The notes: a model not told the origin generated them from the letters alone. A DNA stretch of 64,000 nucleotides from Lysobacter niastensis (GCF_015453285.1 NZ_JADLZT010000002.1:248001-312000), one strand, 5' to 3'. Shown: positions 20,101 to 27,066, counted from the first letter of the stretch. Numbers and translations are program-made.

Positions 20101-20834
20101 AGCTGCGCCACGTGCCGGAGCATGGCGCGAACGGCGACAACGTCGCCTTCCTGCCGCTCGACGACGCTCGCCTGTCGCGTTCGCTGGATGAGGTGATCTC
20201 GCGTCGCATCGCGTTCCTGACCGAGTACCAGGACGCCGCCTACGCCAAGCGCTATTCCGACTTCGTCGCCCGCGTGCGCGCGGCCGAGCAGGCCAAGGCG
20301 CCGGGCAGCACCGACCTCACCGAGGCGGTGGCTCGCTACGCCTTCAAGCTGATGGCCTACAAGGACGAGTACGAAGTCGCGCGCCTGTACACCAGCGGCG
20401 ATTTCCAGCGGAAGCTGGAGCAGCAGTTCGACGGCGACTACAAGCTGAAGTTTCACCTCGCTCCGCCGCTGCTGGCGAAGAAGGACGCGCAGGGCCGCCT
20501 GATCAAGCAGGAGTTCGGCCCGTGGGTGTTCACCGCGTTCAAGTGGCTGGCCAAGCTGCGCTTCCTGCGCGGCGGTACGTTCGACATCTTCGGCAAGACC
20601 GAGGAACGCCGGATGGAGCGCCAGTTGATCGAGGATTACTTCAAGACCGTCGACGGCCTGCTGGGCAAGCTCGACCGCGGCAACGTCGACCTCGCCGCCG
20701 AGATCGCCTCGATCCCGGAACACATCCGCGGCTACGGTCACGTCAAGGAATCGCACCTGCACCAGGCCAAGACCCGCGAGGCCGAACTGCTGGCGCAGTG
20801 GGACAACCCGCTGCGGATCGTCCAGGTGGCGTGA
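17139..20834 (+). CDS. Indolepyruvate ferredoxin oxidoreductase, fused alpha/beta/gamma form
   Basis: A 1231-residue single-chain 2-oxoacid:ferredoxin oxidoreductase of the indolepyruvate type, which oxidatively decarboxylates aryl pyruvates to acyl-CoA. An alpha-like N-terminal region (GFISGYRGSPLGGFD near residue 65) is followed by a thiamine-diphosphate-binding domain with GGIGCHYMVTWMDRN and MGGEGVTW. A cysteine-rich region follows (PHYCSGCPHN; CEGCGDCGKKSFC; CNKDYSCVNGFCPSF), then a gamma-like domain (TGVGGTGVVTIGALLG near residue 745) and a C-terminal extension. It is aerobic-type in having no separate ferredoxin gene. The start at 17139 gives the expected N-terminus. It is followed by its own terminator and seems to be monocistronic. 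Confidence 0.92.
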   Translation: MTSTAELSSPSSANTALTNSVLDADYTLEHKYSREKGRIYLSGVQALVRLPLMQRLRDEAAGLNTAGFISGYRGSPLGGFDLELWRARKHLEAAGVKFTPGLNEDLGATMVWGTQQTNLFPGAKVQGVYGMWYGKGPGVDRTGDVFKHANAAGTSQHGGVLALAADDHACRSSTLPHGSEDEFVSAMMPILNPAGVQDILDMGLVGWAMSRYTGRWVGFKTIAETVESSASVDVDPMATRIILPEDFEMPEGGLNIRWPDPPMNQEMRLHKYAVKAAQAFARANQIDRVVIDSPRARLGIVTTGKSYLDVLQALEYLGLDEQACADLGIRVYKVGMTWPLEPVGIANFAKGLEDIVVVEEKRAFIERQMKEYMYNWSGQRPSIVGKYDEAGEWILPSTGELTPATIAGVIGRRIQKFYNSEHIENVLKWMAEKESELALPRAQFPRVPHYCSGCPHNTSTVVPEGSRALGGIGCHYMVTWMDRNTDTFTHMGGEGVTWSGQAAFTETQHVFQNLGDGTYFHSGSLAIRQSVATGVNITYKILYNDAVAMTGGQPVDGTLSVPQIAHQVRSEGVQTIVLVSDDIAKWSKREIFPGDMEFHDRKELENVQKRLREVKGTSVLIYDQTCATEKRRRRKRGKMVDPQKRVMVNSLVCEGCGDCGKKSFCVSVLPKETEFGRKREIDQSNCNKDYSCVNGFCPSFVTVEGGGLKKKKGSSAKDRLADLPMPQFASDLSQPWNILITGVGGTGVVTIGALLGMAGHLEGKGSSVLDQTGLAQKGGAVTTHIRIARTPDDIHAVRIAAGEADLVLGCDMVVVNDYWALSKVRAGRSRVVLNSYEAMPGTFTTRPDMQFPATDIIAAVKVALGGNDPHVVDATQLATALMGDAIATNLFILGYAWQQGLVPLSLDSIMRAVELNGAAIEMNKTAFAWGRLAVIDPNAVAEAAGLIRNAPTAAEATPGALPMLSPGAWEGNEWGATSAPRTTRKEDELRHVPEHGANGDNVAFLPLDDARLSRSLDEVISRRIAFLTEYQDAAYAKRYSDFVARVRAAEQAKAPGSTDLTEAVARYAFKLMAYKDEYEVARLYTSGDFQRKLEQQFDGDYKLKFHLAPPLLAKKDAQGRLIKQEFGPWVFTAFKWLAKLRFLRGGTFDIFGKTEERRMERQLIEDYFKTVDGLLGKLDRGNVDLAAEIASIPEHIRGYGHVKESHLHQAKTREAELLAQWDNPLRIVQVA

Positions 20835-20860
20835 CGCACCCGGCATGGCATCAACAGAAG

Positions 20861-20882
20861 GCCCCGCATTGCGGGGCTTTTT
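20861..20882 (+). terminator. Terminator of the indolepyruvate oxidoreductase gene
   Basis: GCCCCGC and GCGGGGC pair perfectly around ATT, followed by five T residues and G. It lies 27 bases past the stop codon and just before the convergent ATP-grasp gene. Confidence 0.8.
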
Positions 20883-20888
20883 GTTGGG

Positions 20889-21842
20889 TTATCTGTTTGC
20901 CAGGCTCAGTTCACGCGAGTGTGTTTCCTGCAACCGGCGATCCTGCGTCAGCGCATCGACGATCGCCGCCCCCATCGGTAATCCCGAAGGAAATTCGTAC
21001 GGAAGGAACGACGGTACCGGGTTCATCTCAAGGCAGTACCAGCGTCCGTCGTCCGTCACGCGGAAGTCAAAACCCGCCAGCACCAGGCCGGCCTCGGCCG
21101 CATGCCTGCAGCAACGGCTTGCGAGGTCGGCCGGTACGGAAGTGGCACGGTAGCGGACATGCTCATGCTCGAACCGGTAGTCGATCTGCGACCCGATGAC
21201 TTCGCACGCAAAAGCCGAGTCTGCAACGGTGTGCACGCGCACATCCCTGCCCGGCACGTATTCCTGCACCACGGTGCAGGTGGTCCTTGCCGCCAGCCTG
21301 TCCATGAATGCATCGTCGACCTTGCGCACGCGCGAACGCAGTCCGGAACTGGCCTTGTAGATCGCGCCCACGGGGCACGCATGGACGAACGTCTGCACGG
21401 CATCGGCGCAGTTGCTCGCGATCCATCTCGGCACATCGAAGCCGGCGATCTGCAGTTCGCGCATCTGATAAGGCTTGGATGCGTTCGAGCGTCCCGCCGA
21501 TGGTCGATTGACCACCGTGCAAGGCACCTGTTCGAGGACCTGGTGCAGCGCCTCGCGCCGCTCCCAGATGAAGTGGGTCCGCCCCGCGCCTTCCAGCGCC
21601 ACGCCGGGTGGCAGCGGCGGATCGGGGTTCAGGCGCACGAAGATGCCGGTGACCGTGGTCCACGGCATCACCTTGCCGGCGACCGTCAGGCGCCCGTGCC
21701 CAGCGTCATCCAGGGCAAGGTTCCAGTCCGATCCCAGGCCGGCCTCGGCGAGTTCCAGCACCTCGTGGCCTCGCTCTCGCGCGAGCCAGGCGACATAGAC
21801 GCAGGCCAGGTCTTCGAGATCACCCAGCACACAGATGCGCAT
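20889..21842 (-). CDS. ATP-grasp ligase, probable ribosomal-peptide maturase
   Basis: A 317-residue RimK/MvdD-like ATP-grasp protein. Residues 1-135 form a pre-ATP-grasp region, with FVRLNP at 68 and VVNRPSAGRSN at 110. The catalytic core shows Lys163 (AIYKASSG), VVQEYVPGRDVRVHTV at 191-206, Asp259 in GFDFRV, and the metal site LEMNP with Glu272 and Asn274. All these are intact. Such enzymes phosphorylate a carboxylate and join it to an amine or hydroxyl. As the last gene after a degenerate paralogue and a small repeat-bearing protein, it is best read as a macrocyclase making ester or amide side-chain links (graspetide type). Its start overlaps the upstream gene by 23 bases. A free-standing RimK or glutathione-synthetase role is less likely. 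Confidence 0.85.
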   Translation of the reverse strand: MRICVLGDLEDLACVYVAWLARERGHEVLELAEAGLGSDWNLALDDAGHGRLTVAGKVMPWTTVTGIFVRLNPDPPLPPGVALEGAGRTHFIWERREALHQVLEQVPCTVVNRPSAGRSNASKPYQMRELQIAGFDVPRWIASNCADAVQTFVHACPVGAIYKASSGLRSRVRKVDDAFMDRLAARTTCTVVQEYVPGRDVRVHTVADSAFACEVIGSQIDYRFEHEHVRYRATSVPADLASRCCRHAAEAGLVLAGFDFRVTDDGRWYCLEMNPVPSFLPYEFPSGLPMGAAIVDALTQDRRLQETHSRELSLANR

Positions 21843-22590
21843 CGAACACCTCCGACAGGCGATGGCTGATCCGTGCGAGGTCGTCGTCGTTGCAGGCTGG
21901 CGCGGGATCGACCGCCAGCACGCATTCGTTGTCGTCCACGAGCACTCGCGCCAGGCCGACCCCTTGATCCCACAGGGCAGACGCGGCCGCCTGCAGGTGG
22001 GATGACGCCGCATGGCCCAGTACCTGCCCGCACACCGCGAGCGCGCTGGCGGACGGCGTGCATTCGGTAGTGGCAATGGCCAGTGCTTTGGAGACGGCTT
22101 CGTCGGGCAATGGATGCATGGCGAATGCGGACAACGGCAACCAGCATGCCTGGCCCGTGGCGCCGGGCTGGCCAAGCCGCATCGGGGAAACCCGCACCTC
22201 ATGGCGACGCAACAGGTTTCTCCAGACCGGCCACTGTGCACCGCCGTACCAGGCGGTTGCGCTGTACGCATTGACCGCGCAGATGGCCGGTGTCCGCATG
22301 GCGCCCAGCCAGACCGCCGCGGTTTCCGTATTGGCGAAGGACTGATCTCCCGGCTCGAATCCGGCGCTCAGCCATGCGCCAGGCATGACCCGCCAGAGCA
22401 CGGCACCGACGCGCTCGCCTTCCACGACGAAGCTGTCCTGGTCGAGGGTGGTCGCAAGGCTGGCCAGTCGTGAAGGTTCATGGGCTCGTACCGGCAGGCC
22501 GCGATCGGCCAACTGCCGGCAGATCGCGTGTCCGATCCGGTCGCCGCTGTCGGCGACGACCATCACGACATCGGTGCGTCGTCTGTCCAT
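21820..22590 (-). CDS. Degenerate ATP-grasp paralogue, probable maturation partner
   Basis: A 256-residue protein with no obvious family motif. By-eye alignment with the next gene's ATP-grasp product shows the same order of segments: an N-terminal strand/helix (MVVADSGDRIG...RQLADRG), WRVMP against FVRLNP, PAICAVNAYSATA against CTVVNRPSAGRSN, ALAVCGQVLG against AFACEVIGS, and CVLAVDPAP against CLEMNPVP. The metal-binding Glu and Asn of the last block are Ala and Asp here. The lysine and GRDVRV loops are missing. It is therefore probably a non-catalytic paralogue, perhaps a recognition subunit. The ATG at 22590 has GGAG six bases upstream; ATG 22644 would extend into the hairpin. Homology is by eye only. 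Confidence 0.75.
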   Translation of the reverse strand: MDRRRTDVVMVVADSGDRIGHAICRQLADRGLPVRAHEPSRLASLATTLDQDSFVVEGERVGAVLWRVMPGAWLSAGFEPGDQSFANTETAAVWLGAMRTPAICAVNAYSATAWYGGAQWPVWRNLLRRHEVRVSPMRLGQPGATGQACWLPLSAFAMHPLPDEAVSKALAIATTECTPSASALAVCGQVLGHAASSHLQAAASALWDQGVGLARVLVDDNECVLAVDPAPACNDDDLARISHRLSEVFDAHLCAG

Positions 22591-22626
22591 CTGCGACTCC
22601 AGAATGGCGCCTCGTTCGCGCAACAG

Positions 22627-22650
22627 GCAGGGATGCATTTGCATCCCTGC
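22627..22650 (-). other. Perfect hairpin between precursor gene and maturation genes
   Basis: GCAGGGATGC and GCATCCCTGC form a perfect 10-bp stem around ATTT, seven bases past the precursor stop and 36 bases before the next start. No T run follows on the minus strand, so it is not a full terminator. It could stabilise the 3' end of a precursor-only mRNA or lower downstream expression, as often seen in ribosomal-peptide operons. Confidence 0.7.
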
Positions 22651-22656
22651 AAGCCC

Positions 22657-23082
22657 CTAGCGGCCCATCGACTTGAGTTGTGCCGCCACTTCGGTGGCGA
22701 CCTGGCGGATGAACGCCGGGTCATGCAGCCATTCCTTCGGGTTGAACTCGAACTCGCTTGGCGGCTTGGGAATTTCCGGCGTCCAATCCTTGAGAACCTC
22801 CGAGCGGAGGGGCTTGTGGATTTCAGGCCGCCAGTCCTTCTCGATCTCGTACTTCTTCTTCTCCGCGAACCGCCCGAGCAGGCCGCCGACGCTGATTCCG
22901 CCGCTGAACTCGGGCTCCACGAACAGCTCGTACTTCTTCTTCTCCGGCCACGCACGGAACATCAGCGCCCCCGAATGGCCGCTTCTCCCCAGTGCTTCAA
23001 GAAAATCGGCCGCGGAGATGCTGTTCAATGGCTTGTCCTGGATCTGGTCCAGGTCAATGGCGGCTTTGCGTTCGTCGTTCAT
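22657..23082 (-). CDS. Putative RiPP (graspetide-like) precursor with duplicated motifs
   Basis: A 141-residue hydrophilic protein without signal peptide or cysteine. Residues 1-33 look like a leader and hold LNSISAADFLEALG. Two internal duplications follow: EKKKYE at 47-52 and 74-79, and KDW-x-PEI-x-KP-x2-SE at 82-95 and 98-110, sixteen residues apart. The region 46-118 is rich in Lys, Glu, Trp and Pro, offering carboxylate acceptors and amine or hydroxyl donors. The C-terminus (PAFIRQVATEVAAQL) is helical in character. The ATG at 23082 has GGAG seven bases upstream, so translation is well supported. It heads the operon with two ATP-grasp-like genes, which suggests it is their substrate. I do not recognise the family. 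Confidence 0.7.
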   Translation of the reverse strand: MNDERKAAIDLDQIQDKPLNSISAADFLEALGRSGHSGALMFRAWPEKKKYELFVEPEFSGGISVGGLLGRFAEKKKYEIEKDWRPEIHKPLRSEVLKDWTPEIPKPPSEFEFNPKEWLHDPAFIRQVATEVAAQLKSMGR

Positions 23083-23639
23083 CTCGATGCTCCTCGTGAT
23101 GTGCACCGGCACCGGGGTGCTGCAGGCGTGTGCGCACGCACACTCCTCCACGTACGCCCTGTGCCACGCATACAGGCCGTGCGCGGCTCGGTCCTGCGAG
23201 GTAAGTGCGCCTTGCAGAGCCGGAGAAGCCGGTACTGCAAATGGATGGCCGATGCGCAGGTAAGGGGCTTTGTCCAAGTTGCGGGCAATCTGGCTTTCCG
23301 CGCAGAACCCCTTACCGCGCAGCCCGCCAGTAGCGGGGTGCTGCTCGCAGGTGTCCCGTCTTGAAGGCTGGAACGCATGGCACGCCGTAGCGGACCGACC
23401 TCATGCGCGATGCACTCCCGAGTGACCTCCGACAGGGGCCGGGCATGCATCTTCGGCTGGCCTGAACGGCCTTTTTTGACCCGTGGAACGTCGGGTCCCG
23501 CACCGGCGGAATGCTTTTGTGCATTTTTTATGCACTTTTAGCCCTTCTACCGCTTGGCGGCGCGCCGGGCATGCCCTACATTCCGCCTTGCCGAGCGGGT
23601 TTCAGGCAAACGATCAACCACCGAGTCAACGGGGAACAT
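23083..23639. other. 557-base intergenic region, divergent leaders
   Basis: No supported gene is seen. It separates the minus-strand peptide operon from the plus-strand HU-like gene and should contain both promoters. A small hairpin (GTGTGC, loop GCAC, GCACAC at 23128-23143) would lie in the leader of the precursor mRNA. Near 23476 a TTGACC hexamer reads on the plus strand without a convincing -10. An AT-rich inverted repeat is listed separately. Short minus-strand frames here have no ribosome site or recognisable content. Confidence 0.6.
23519..23535. promoter_or_regulatory. AT-rich inverted repeat upstream of the HU-like gene
   Basis: GTGCAT and ATGCAC are perfect inverted repeats separated by five T residues, within an unusually AT-rich patch in this GC-rich genome. 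It is about 105 bases before the HU-like start. It could be a protein-binding site or part of the promoter; nothing more can be said from sequence. Confidence 0.45.
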
Positions 23640-24020
23640 ATGGCAACGAAGAAGAAAGCAGCTGCGAAGAAGGCTCCGAAGGCCGCCGCCAAGCCGGCCG
23701 CACCGAAGCCGATCAAGGAAGTCCTGAGCAAGTCGGGCCTGGTCGCCCACATCGCCGAAGCTACCGGCGTGGTGGCCAAGGACGTGCGCGCCGTGCTGGC
23801 CTCGCTGGAAGGTGCCGTGCACGCTTCCGTCAGCAAGAAGGGCGCGGGTTCGTTCACGCTGCCGGGCCTGCTGAAGATCAGCGCCGTGAGCGTGCCGGCC
23901 AAGCCGAAGCGCAAGGGCATCAACCCCTTCACCAAGGAAGAGCAGTGGTTCGCTGCCAAGCCGGCTTCGGTGAAGGTCAAGGTGCGTCCGCTGAAGAAGC
24001 TCAAGGACGCCGCGGCCTGA
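23640..24020 (+). CDS. HU-like DNA-binding protein with Lys/Ala-rich N-terminus
   Basis: A 126-residue histone-like protein. Residues 1-27 are a Lys/Ala/Pro-rich tail (ATKKKAAAKKAPKAAAK) like eukaryotic H1 tails. Residues about 28-120 fit the HU/IHF fold: an alpha-helical dimer part (LVAHIAEATGVVAKDV), GAGSFTLPGLLKI, and a DNA-contacting arm with KRKGINPFTKEE corresponding to the HU RNPxTGE region. It is likely to be a nucleoid protein. The ATG at 23640 is preceded by ACGGGGAAC. It has its own terminator. Confidence 0.9.
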   Translation: MATKKKAAAKKAPKAAAKPAAPKPIKEVLSKSGLVAHIAEATGVVAKDVRAVLASLEGAVHASVSKKGAGSFTLPGLLKISAVSVPAKPKRKGINPFTKEEQWFAAKPASVKVKVRPLKKLKDAAA

Positions 24021-24060
24021 TCCGCAGTTGCGCGCCGGAGTTCGCTCCGGACGACAGAAA

Positions 24061-24085
24061 AGCCCCGCTCCCGCGGGGCTTTTTT
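24061..24085 (+). terminator. Terminator of the HU-like gene
   Basis: AGCCCCGC and GCGGGGCT form a perfect 8-bp stem with loop TCCC, followed by a run of T residues. It lies 40 bases after the stop codon. Confidence 0.88.
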
Positions 24086-24155
24086 GTTTCTGCTGCAACC
24101 CGGTCCGGACGGCCGATGTGCCACGATGCCGGCATCGGGCGATGGGGAATCCCGC

Positions 24156-25718
24156 ATGACCACTTCCAGTGACGAGCGCCGGGCTTCGCGACCGGCAGCG
24201 CATGCTCCACACGGCCTGCCTCCTCGATCGCTCGCGCGACGCCTGTTGGCCGCCGTCGCCAGGCTGGCACGCAAGAGCGCGCTCCTCGTGGTGCTGGTGG
24301 TGCTGGCGCTGGTGGGCATGCGCGCGTATCTGGCGACCCAGGGTCCCGTGCTGCGCCCCTGGCACACCCTGGTGCCGGACGAGCCCAGTGCGGGTGCCAT
24401 ATCGCGCGACGGCTGGCCGGCGTATGTCGCCGCCGAAGCGCGCATGTTCGAGCAGCTGCACCGGCGCATGCAAAGCAGCTTGGAAGCGGGCGATCGCACG
24501 CCGCTGAACCGTTACTACGATCCCAGCCTCGCCTCACCCGCATCGTTCGGTCACGACTGGAACCGTTCGTTCGTACTCGAACCCTCCGGTGCGATCCGGG
24601 GCGTGGCCGTGCTCGTGCACGGCCTGACCGACTCTCCGTACAGCATGCGCACGCTGGCCGAGCTGTACCGGCAGCACGGCTTCGTCGCGATCGCGCCACG
24701 CATGCCCGGGCACGGCACCGTACCCGCTGCGCTGACGCGCGAAGGCCGCAAGGAATGGATGGCGGCCGTCGACATCGCGATGGATGAAGCACGCAGGCGC
24801 GCCGCGGGCCGGCTGCCGGTTCACCTCGTCGGGTATTCGAACGGCGCCGCGCTGTCGCTGTTGCACGTGATGCGGCGCGCCGAGCGCGGCGAACGCCGTG
24901 ACGTCGACCAGCTCGTGCTGCTTTCGCCGATGATCGAGGTCAACGCCTTCGCCCGCTATGCCGGGCTCGCGGGCCTGCCGGCGCTGTTCCCGCGCTACGC
25001 CAAGTCGGCGTGGCTGGACCTGCTGCCGGAGTACAACCCGTTCAAGTACAACTCGTTCCCGGTGCGCGCGGCACGCGAGTCGTACCTGGTCACCGCCGAC
25101 CTGCAGAAAGCCATGGCATCGGTGGCGGCGCAGCAGCGCATGGACCAGGTGCCGCCTATCCTGGCGTTCCAGTCGGTCGTGGACGACACGGTCGGCGCGC
25201 GCGCGGTGGTGACGCGACTGTTCGACACGCTGGGCAGCAACGGCAGCGAACTGGTGCTGTTCGACGTCAACCGCAAGCGCGTGCTCAATCCCCTGCTGTC
25301 CCCGCAGGCCACCGACTGGGCGCGGCATGCGCTGCAGGGGCCGCCGCGCCGGTACACGCTCACGCTCGTGGGCACCGCTTCCGACGATGACGCCTCGGTG
25401 GTGGCGCGATCGCGGGCCGCCGGCGCGAATGGCATCGAGGTACTGAACACGGGCATGACGTATCCGGCCGACGTGTTCTCGCTGTCGCACGTGGCGCTGC
25501 CGTTCCCACCCGACGATCCGCTCTACGGCAATCGCCCGTCCGGCCTGCGGATCGTGCCCCTCGGATCGGTCGCGGTTCGCGGCGAGCGTCGCGCGCTGGT
25601 GGTATCGCAGGACAGCCTGAGCCGGCTCAGCTACAACCCGTTCCACGCGTACATGGCCGCGCGCATCAGCGCGAAGATCCCCTCGCAGGAAACCGGCGGC
25701 CCGGGGTCGTCACCGTAA
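24156..25718 (+). CDS. Membrane-anchored alpha/beta hydrolase
   Basis: A 520-residue protein with a basic N-terminus and one membrane segment at about residues 41-59, followed by an alpha/beta-hydrolase fold on the outer side. VLVHGLTDSPYSM precedes the nucleophile elbow GYSNGAA (serine at about residue 229). A later VVDDTVGARAVV can supply the acid, and SLSHVALPFPPDDPLYG the histidine. This is esterase/lipase-like; the substrate is not evident. The ATG at 24156 is chosen over an upstream in-frame start because the latter overlaps the HU terminator. It is convergent with the next small gene. Confidence 0.88.
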   Translation: MTTSSDERRASRPAAHAPHGLPPRSLARRLLAAVARLARKSALLVVLVVLALVGMRAYLATQGPVLRPWHTLVPDEPSAGAISRDGWPAYVAAEARMFEQLHRRMQSSLEAGDRTPLNRYYDPSLASPASFGHDWNRSFVLEPSGAIRGVAVLVHGLTDSPYSMRTLAELYRQHGFVAIAPRMPGHGTVPAALTREGRKEWMAAVDIAMDEARRRAAGRLPVHLVGYSNGAALSLLHVMRRAERGERRDVDQLVLLSPMIEVNAFARYAGLAGLPALFPRYAKSAWLDLLPEYNPFKYNSFPVRAARESYLVTADLQKAMASVAAQQRMDQVPPILAFQSVVDDTVGARAVVTRLFDTLGSNGSELVLFDVNRKRVLNPLLSPQATDWARHALQGPPRRYTLTLVGTASDDDASVVARSRAAGANGIEVLNTGMTYPADVFSLSHVALPFPPDDPLYGNRPSGLRIVPLGSVAVRGERRALVVSQDSLSRLSYNPFHAYMAARISAKIPSQETGGPGSSP

Positions 25719-25721
25719 CGC

Positions 25722-25931
25722 TCAGACACGCAGGCCGATGGTGCGCATCAGCTGGTCGAACTTCGTCCAGCTGAGCTTGCGCCGGTAGACCTTGTTGGTC
25801 GGGCGCCATTCGATCGCGCCCTTGGATACAAGCAAGGTACCGAAGCGCTTGCCGTCCTGTTCGACGACGAACTCGATGTCCTCGCGGCCCAGCTCGCGCC
25901 GCGGCAGGTGGAAGATGACCTTGTGCGCCAT
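25722..25931 (-). CDS. Conserved small protein of unknown function (69 aa)
   Basis: A 69-residue soluble, basic protein beginning MAHKVIFHLPRRELG. An alternating hydrophobic/charged pattern suggests a small beta-rich domain (VEQDGKRFGTLLVSKGAIEWRP) followed by a helix. GGAG stands eight bases before the ATG, supporting translation. No catalytic motif is visible and I do not recognise its function. It sits between the hydrolase and the DUF938 gene. Confidence 0.75.
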   Translation of the reverse strand: MAHKVIFHLPRRELGREDIEFVVEQDGKRFGTLLVSKGAIEWRPTNKVYRRKLSWTKFDQLMRTIGLRV

Positions 25932-25963
25932 GGAGCGTGCTCCTGCCGGGTGTCAGCGGGACT

Positions 25964-26602
25964 CTATGCCGGCGGCGTCAACGCCGCGTCGGCGCCACCG
26001 CGGCGCCAGACCAGCGTGCGGTTGTTCGCCGGCATCGCCACGTCCTCGACCAGGCGCAGTCCGATCGCGCGCGCCAGCGCGTCCACTGCTTCGGCGTCGC
26101 GGATGCCGGAACGCGGATCGCGCGCTTTCAGCCAGCCATCGAACTCGCGGTTGCTGTAGCTGGTGTATTCGCCGCCGTAATTGAACGGCCCGTACACCGC
26201 CACCGTCGCATCGGCGGCGAGGACGCCGTCGAGGCCGGCGAAGAGCCGCTCGACCTCCGGCCAGCCCATGATGTGCAGCGTGTTGGCACTGAAGCACGCA
26301 TCGAACGTGCTGCCGGATGCGCCGCGTGGCCACGGTCCGGTCGCGACGTCCAGCGGCTGCGGCGCCGGCGTGTTCGGCAGCGACGCCGAGTCGAGCCAGG
26401 CACGGATACCGGCCAGCGCATCGTCGCGATCGCTGCACTGCCAGCGCAGCCATGGCATCGCCGCGGCGAAGTACACCGCGTGCTGGCCGGTGCCACTGCC
26501 GATCTCCAGCACGTCGCCGCGATCGGCGAAGTGCCGTCTCAGTACGGCCAGGATCGGATCGCGATTGCGATCGCAGGCAGGGGCGTGGGGCAGTGTCGAC
26601 AT
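25964..26602 (-). CDS. DUF938 SAM-dependent methyltransferase-like protein
   Basis: A 212-residue class I methyltransferase fold of the DUF938 family. It opens with RNRDPILAVLRRHF and the SAM-binding motif VLEIGSGTGQHA, and later has ANTLHIMGWPEVERLF and YGPFNYGGEYTSYSN, which are family hallmarks. Substrate unknown. An in-frame start at 26635 would add 11 residues; 26602 is chosen because the domain begins soon after, but the ribosome site is weak at either. Confidence 0.87.
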   Translation of the reverse strand: MSTLPHAPACDRNRDPILAVLRRHFADRGDVLEIGSGTGQHAVYFAAAMPWLRWQCSDRDDALAGIRAWLDSASLPNTPAPQPLDVATGPWPRGASGSTFDACFSANTLHIMGWPEVERLFAGLDGVLAADATVAVYGPFNYGGEYTSYSNREFDGWLKARDPRSGIRDAEAVDALARAIGLRLVEDVAMPANNRTLVWRRGGADAALTPPA

Positions 26603-26746
26603 GGGTTCGGCGCCGGGTTGTGCGGGCATTGTCACCGTTGTGCCGTGCTGATGCCGTTATTCTCCGCGGCTCTCGCGGCACGACCGTTTACGCGCCGCAC
26701 ACGGTCGCCAGAGCACCGTGCCCCCATCCTTCCAGGAGACCTCCCC

Positions 26747-27043
26747 ATGATCCGCACCGGCCTCGCGCTGACCCTGCTGACGCTCGCCCTCGCCGGCTGC
26801 ACGACGACTGCGCCTGCCACCGGTGCGCAGCCGCCCACCGGCGGATGCAATGCCGAAGGTGCCCGCTGGGCGATCGGCCAGGGCGTCAATGACGATGTGG
26901 TCAACCGCATCCTGCAGGACACCGGCAGCCGCGATGCCCGCGTGCTGCGCCCCGGCCAGCCCGCGACGATGGACTTCCGCCCCGACCGGGTGAACGTCGA
27001 TGTCAACGATCGCGGCGCGATTACCGGGCTGCGCTGTGGGTGA
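26747..27043 (+). CDS. I78-family peptidase inhibitor lipoprotein
   Basis: A 98-residue precursor with a lipoprotein signal peptide; the lipobox LAGC places the lipidated cysteine at residue 18. The mature part has the I78 inhibitor pattern: a conserved Cys, WAIGQ, VLRPGQPATMDFRPDRVNV and a final RCG, with two cysteines that can form a disulfide. Such proteins inhibit serine proteases from the envelope. AGGAGA precedes the start. It ends 23 bases before the acetyltransferase. Confidence 0.88.
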   Translation: MIRTGLALTLLTLALAGCTTTAPATGAQPPTGGCNAEGARWAIGQGVNDDVVNRILQDTGSRDARVLRPGQPATMDFRPDRVNVDVNDRGAITGLRCG

Positions 27044-27066
27044 GGCGACGCGCCCGTGGTCACTCC

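Noticed and set aside
17028-20846. Long minus-strand open frame (about 1270 codons) opposite the indolepyruvate oxidoreductase gene
   Set aside because: It is antisense to a gene with clear motifs in all domains; its translation is Arg/Ala/His-rich with no recognisable domain, as expected from codon bias in high-GC DNA.
20889-21842. ATP-grasp gene as a RimK or glutathione-synthetase housekeeping enzyme
   Set aside because: The operon context with a degenerate paralogue and a repeat-bearing small protein, and the divergent N-terminal domain, fit peptide maturation better.
23079-23450. A 123-codon minus-strand frame upstream of the precursor gene
   Set aside because: No ribosome binding site or family features; it occupies the leader and would end in the precursor start region. 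Better seen as noncoding leader.
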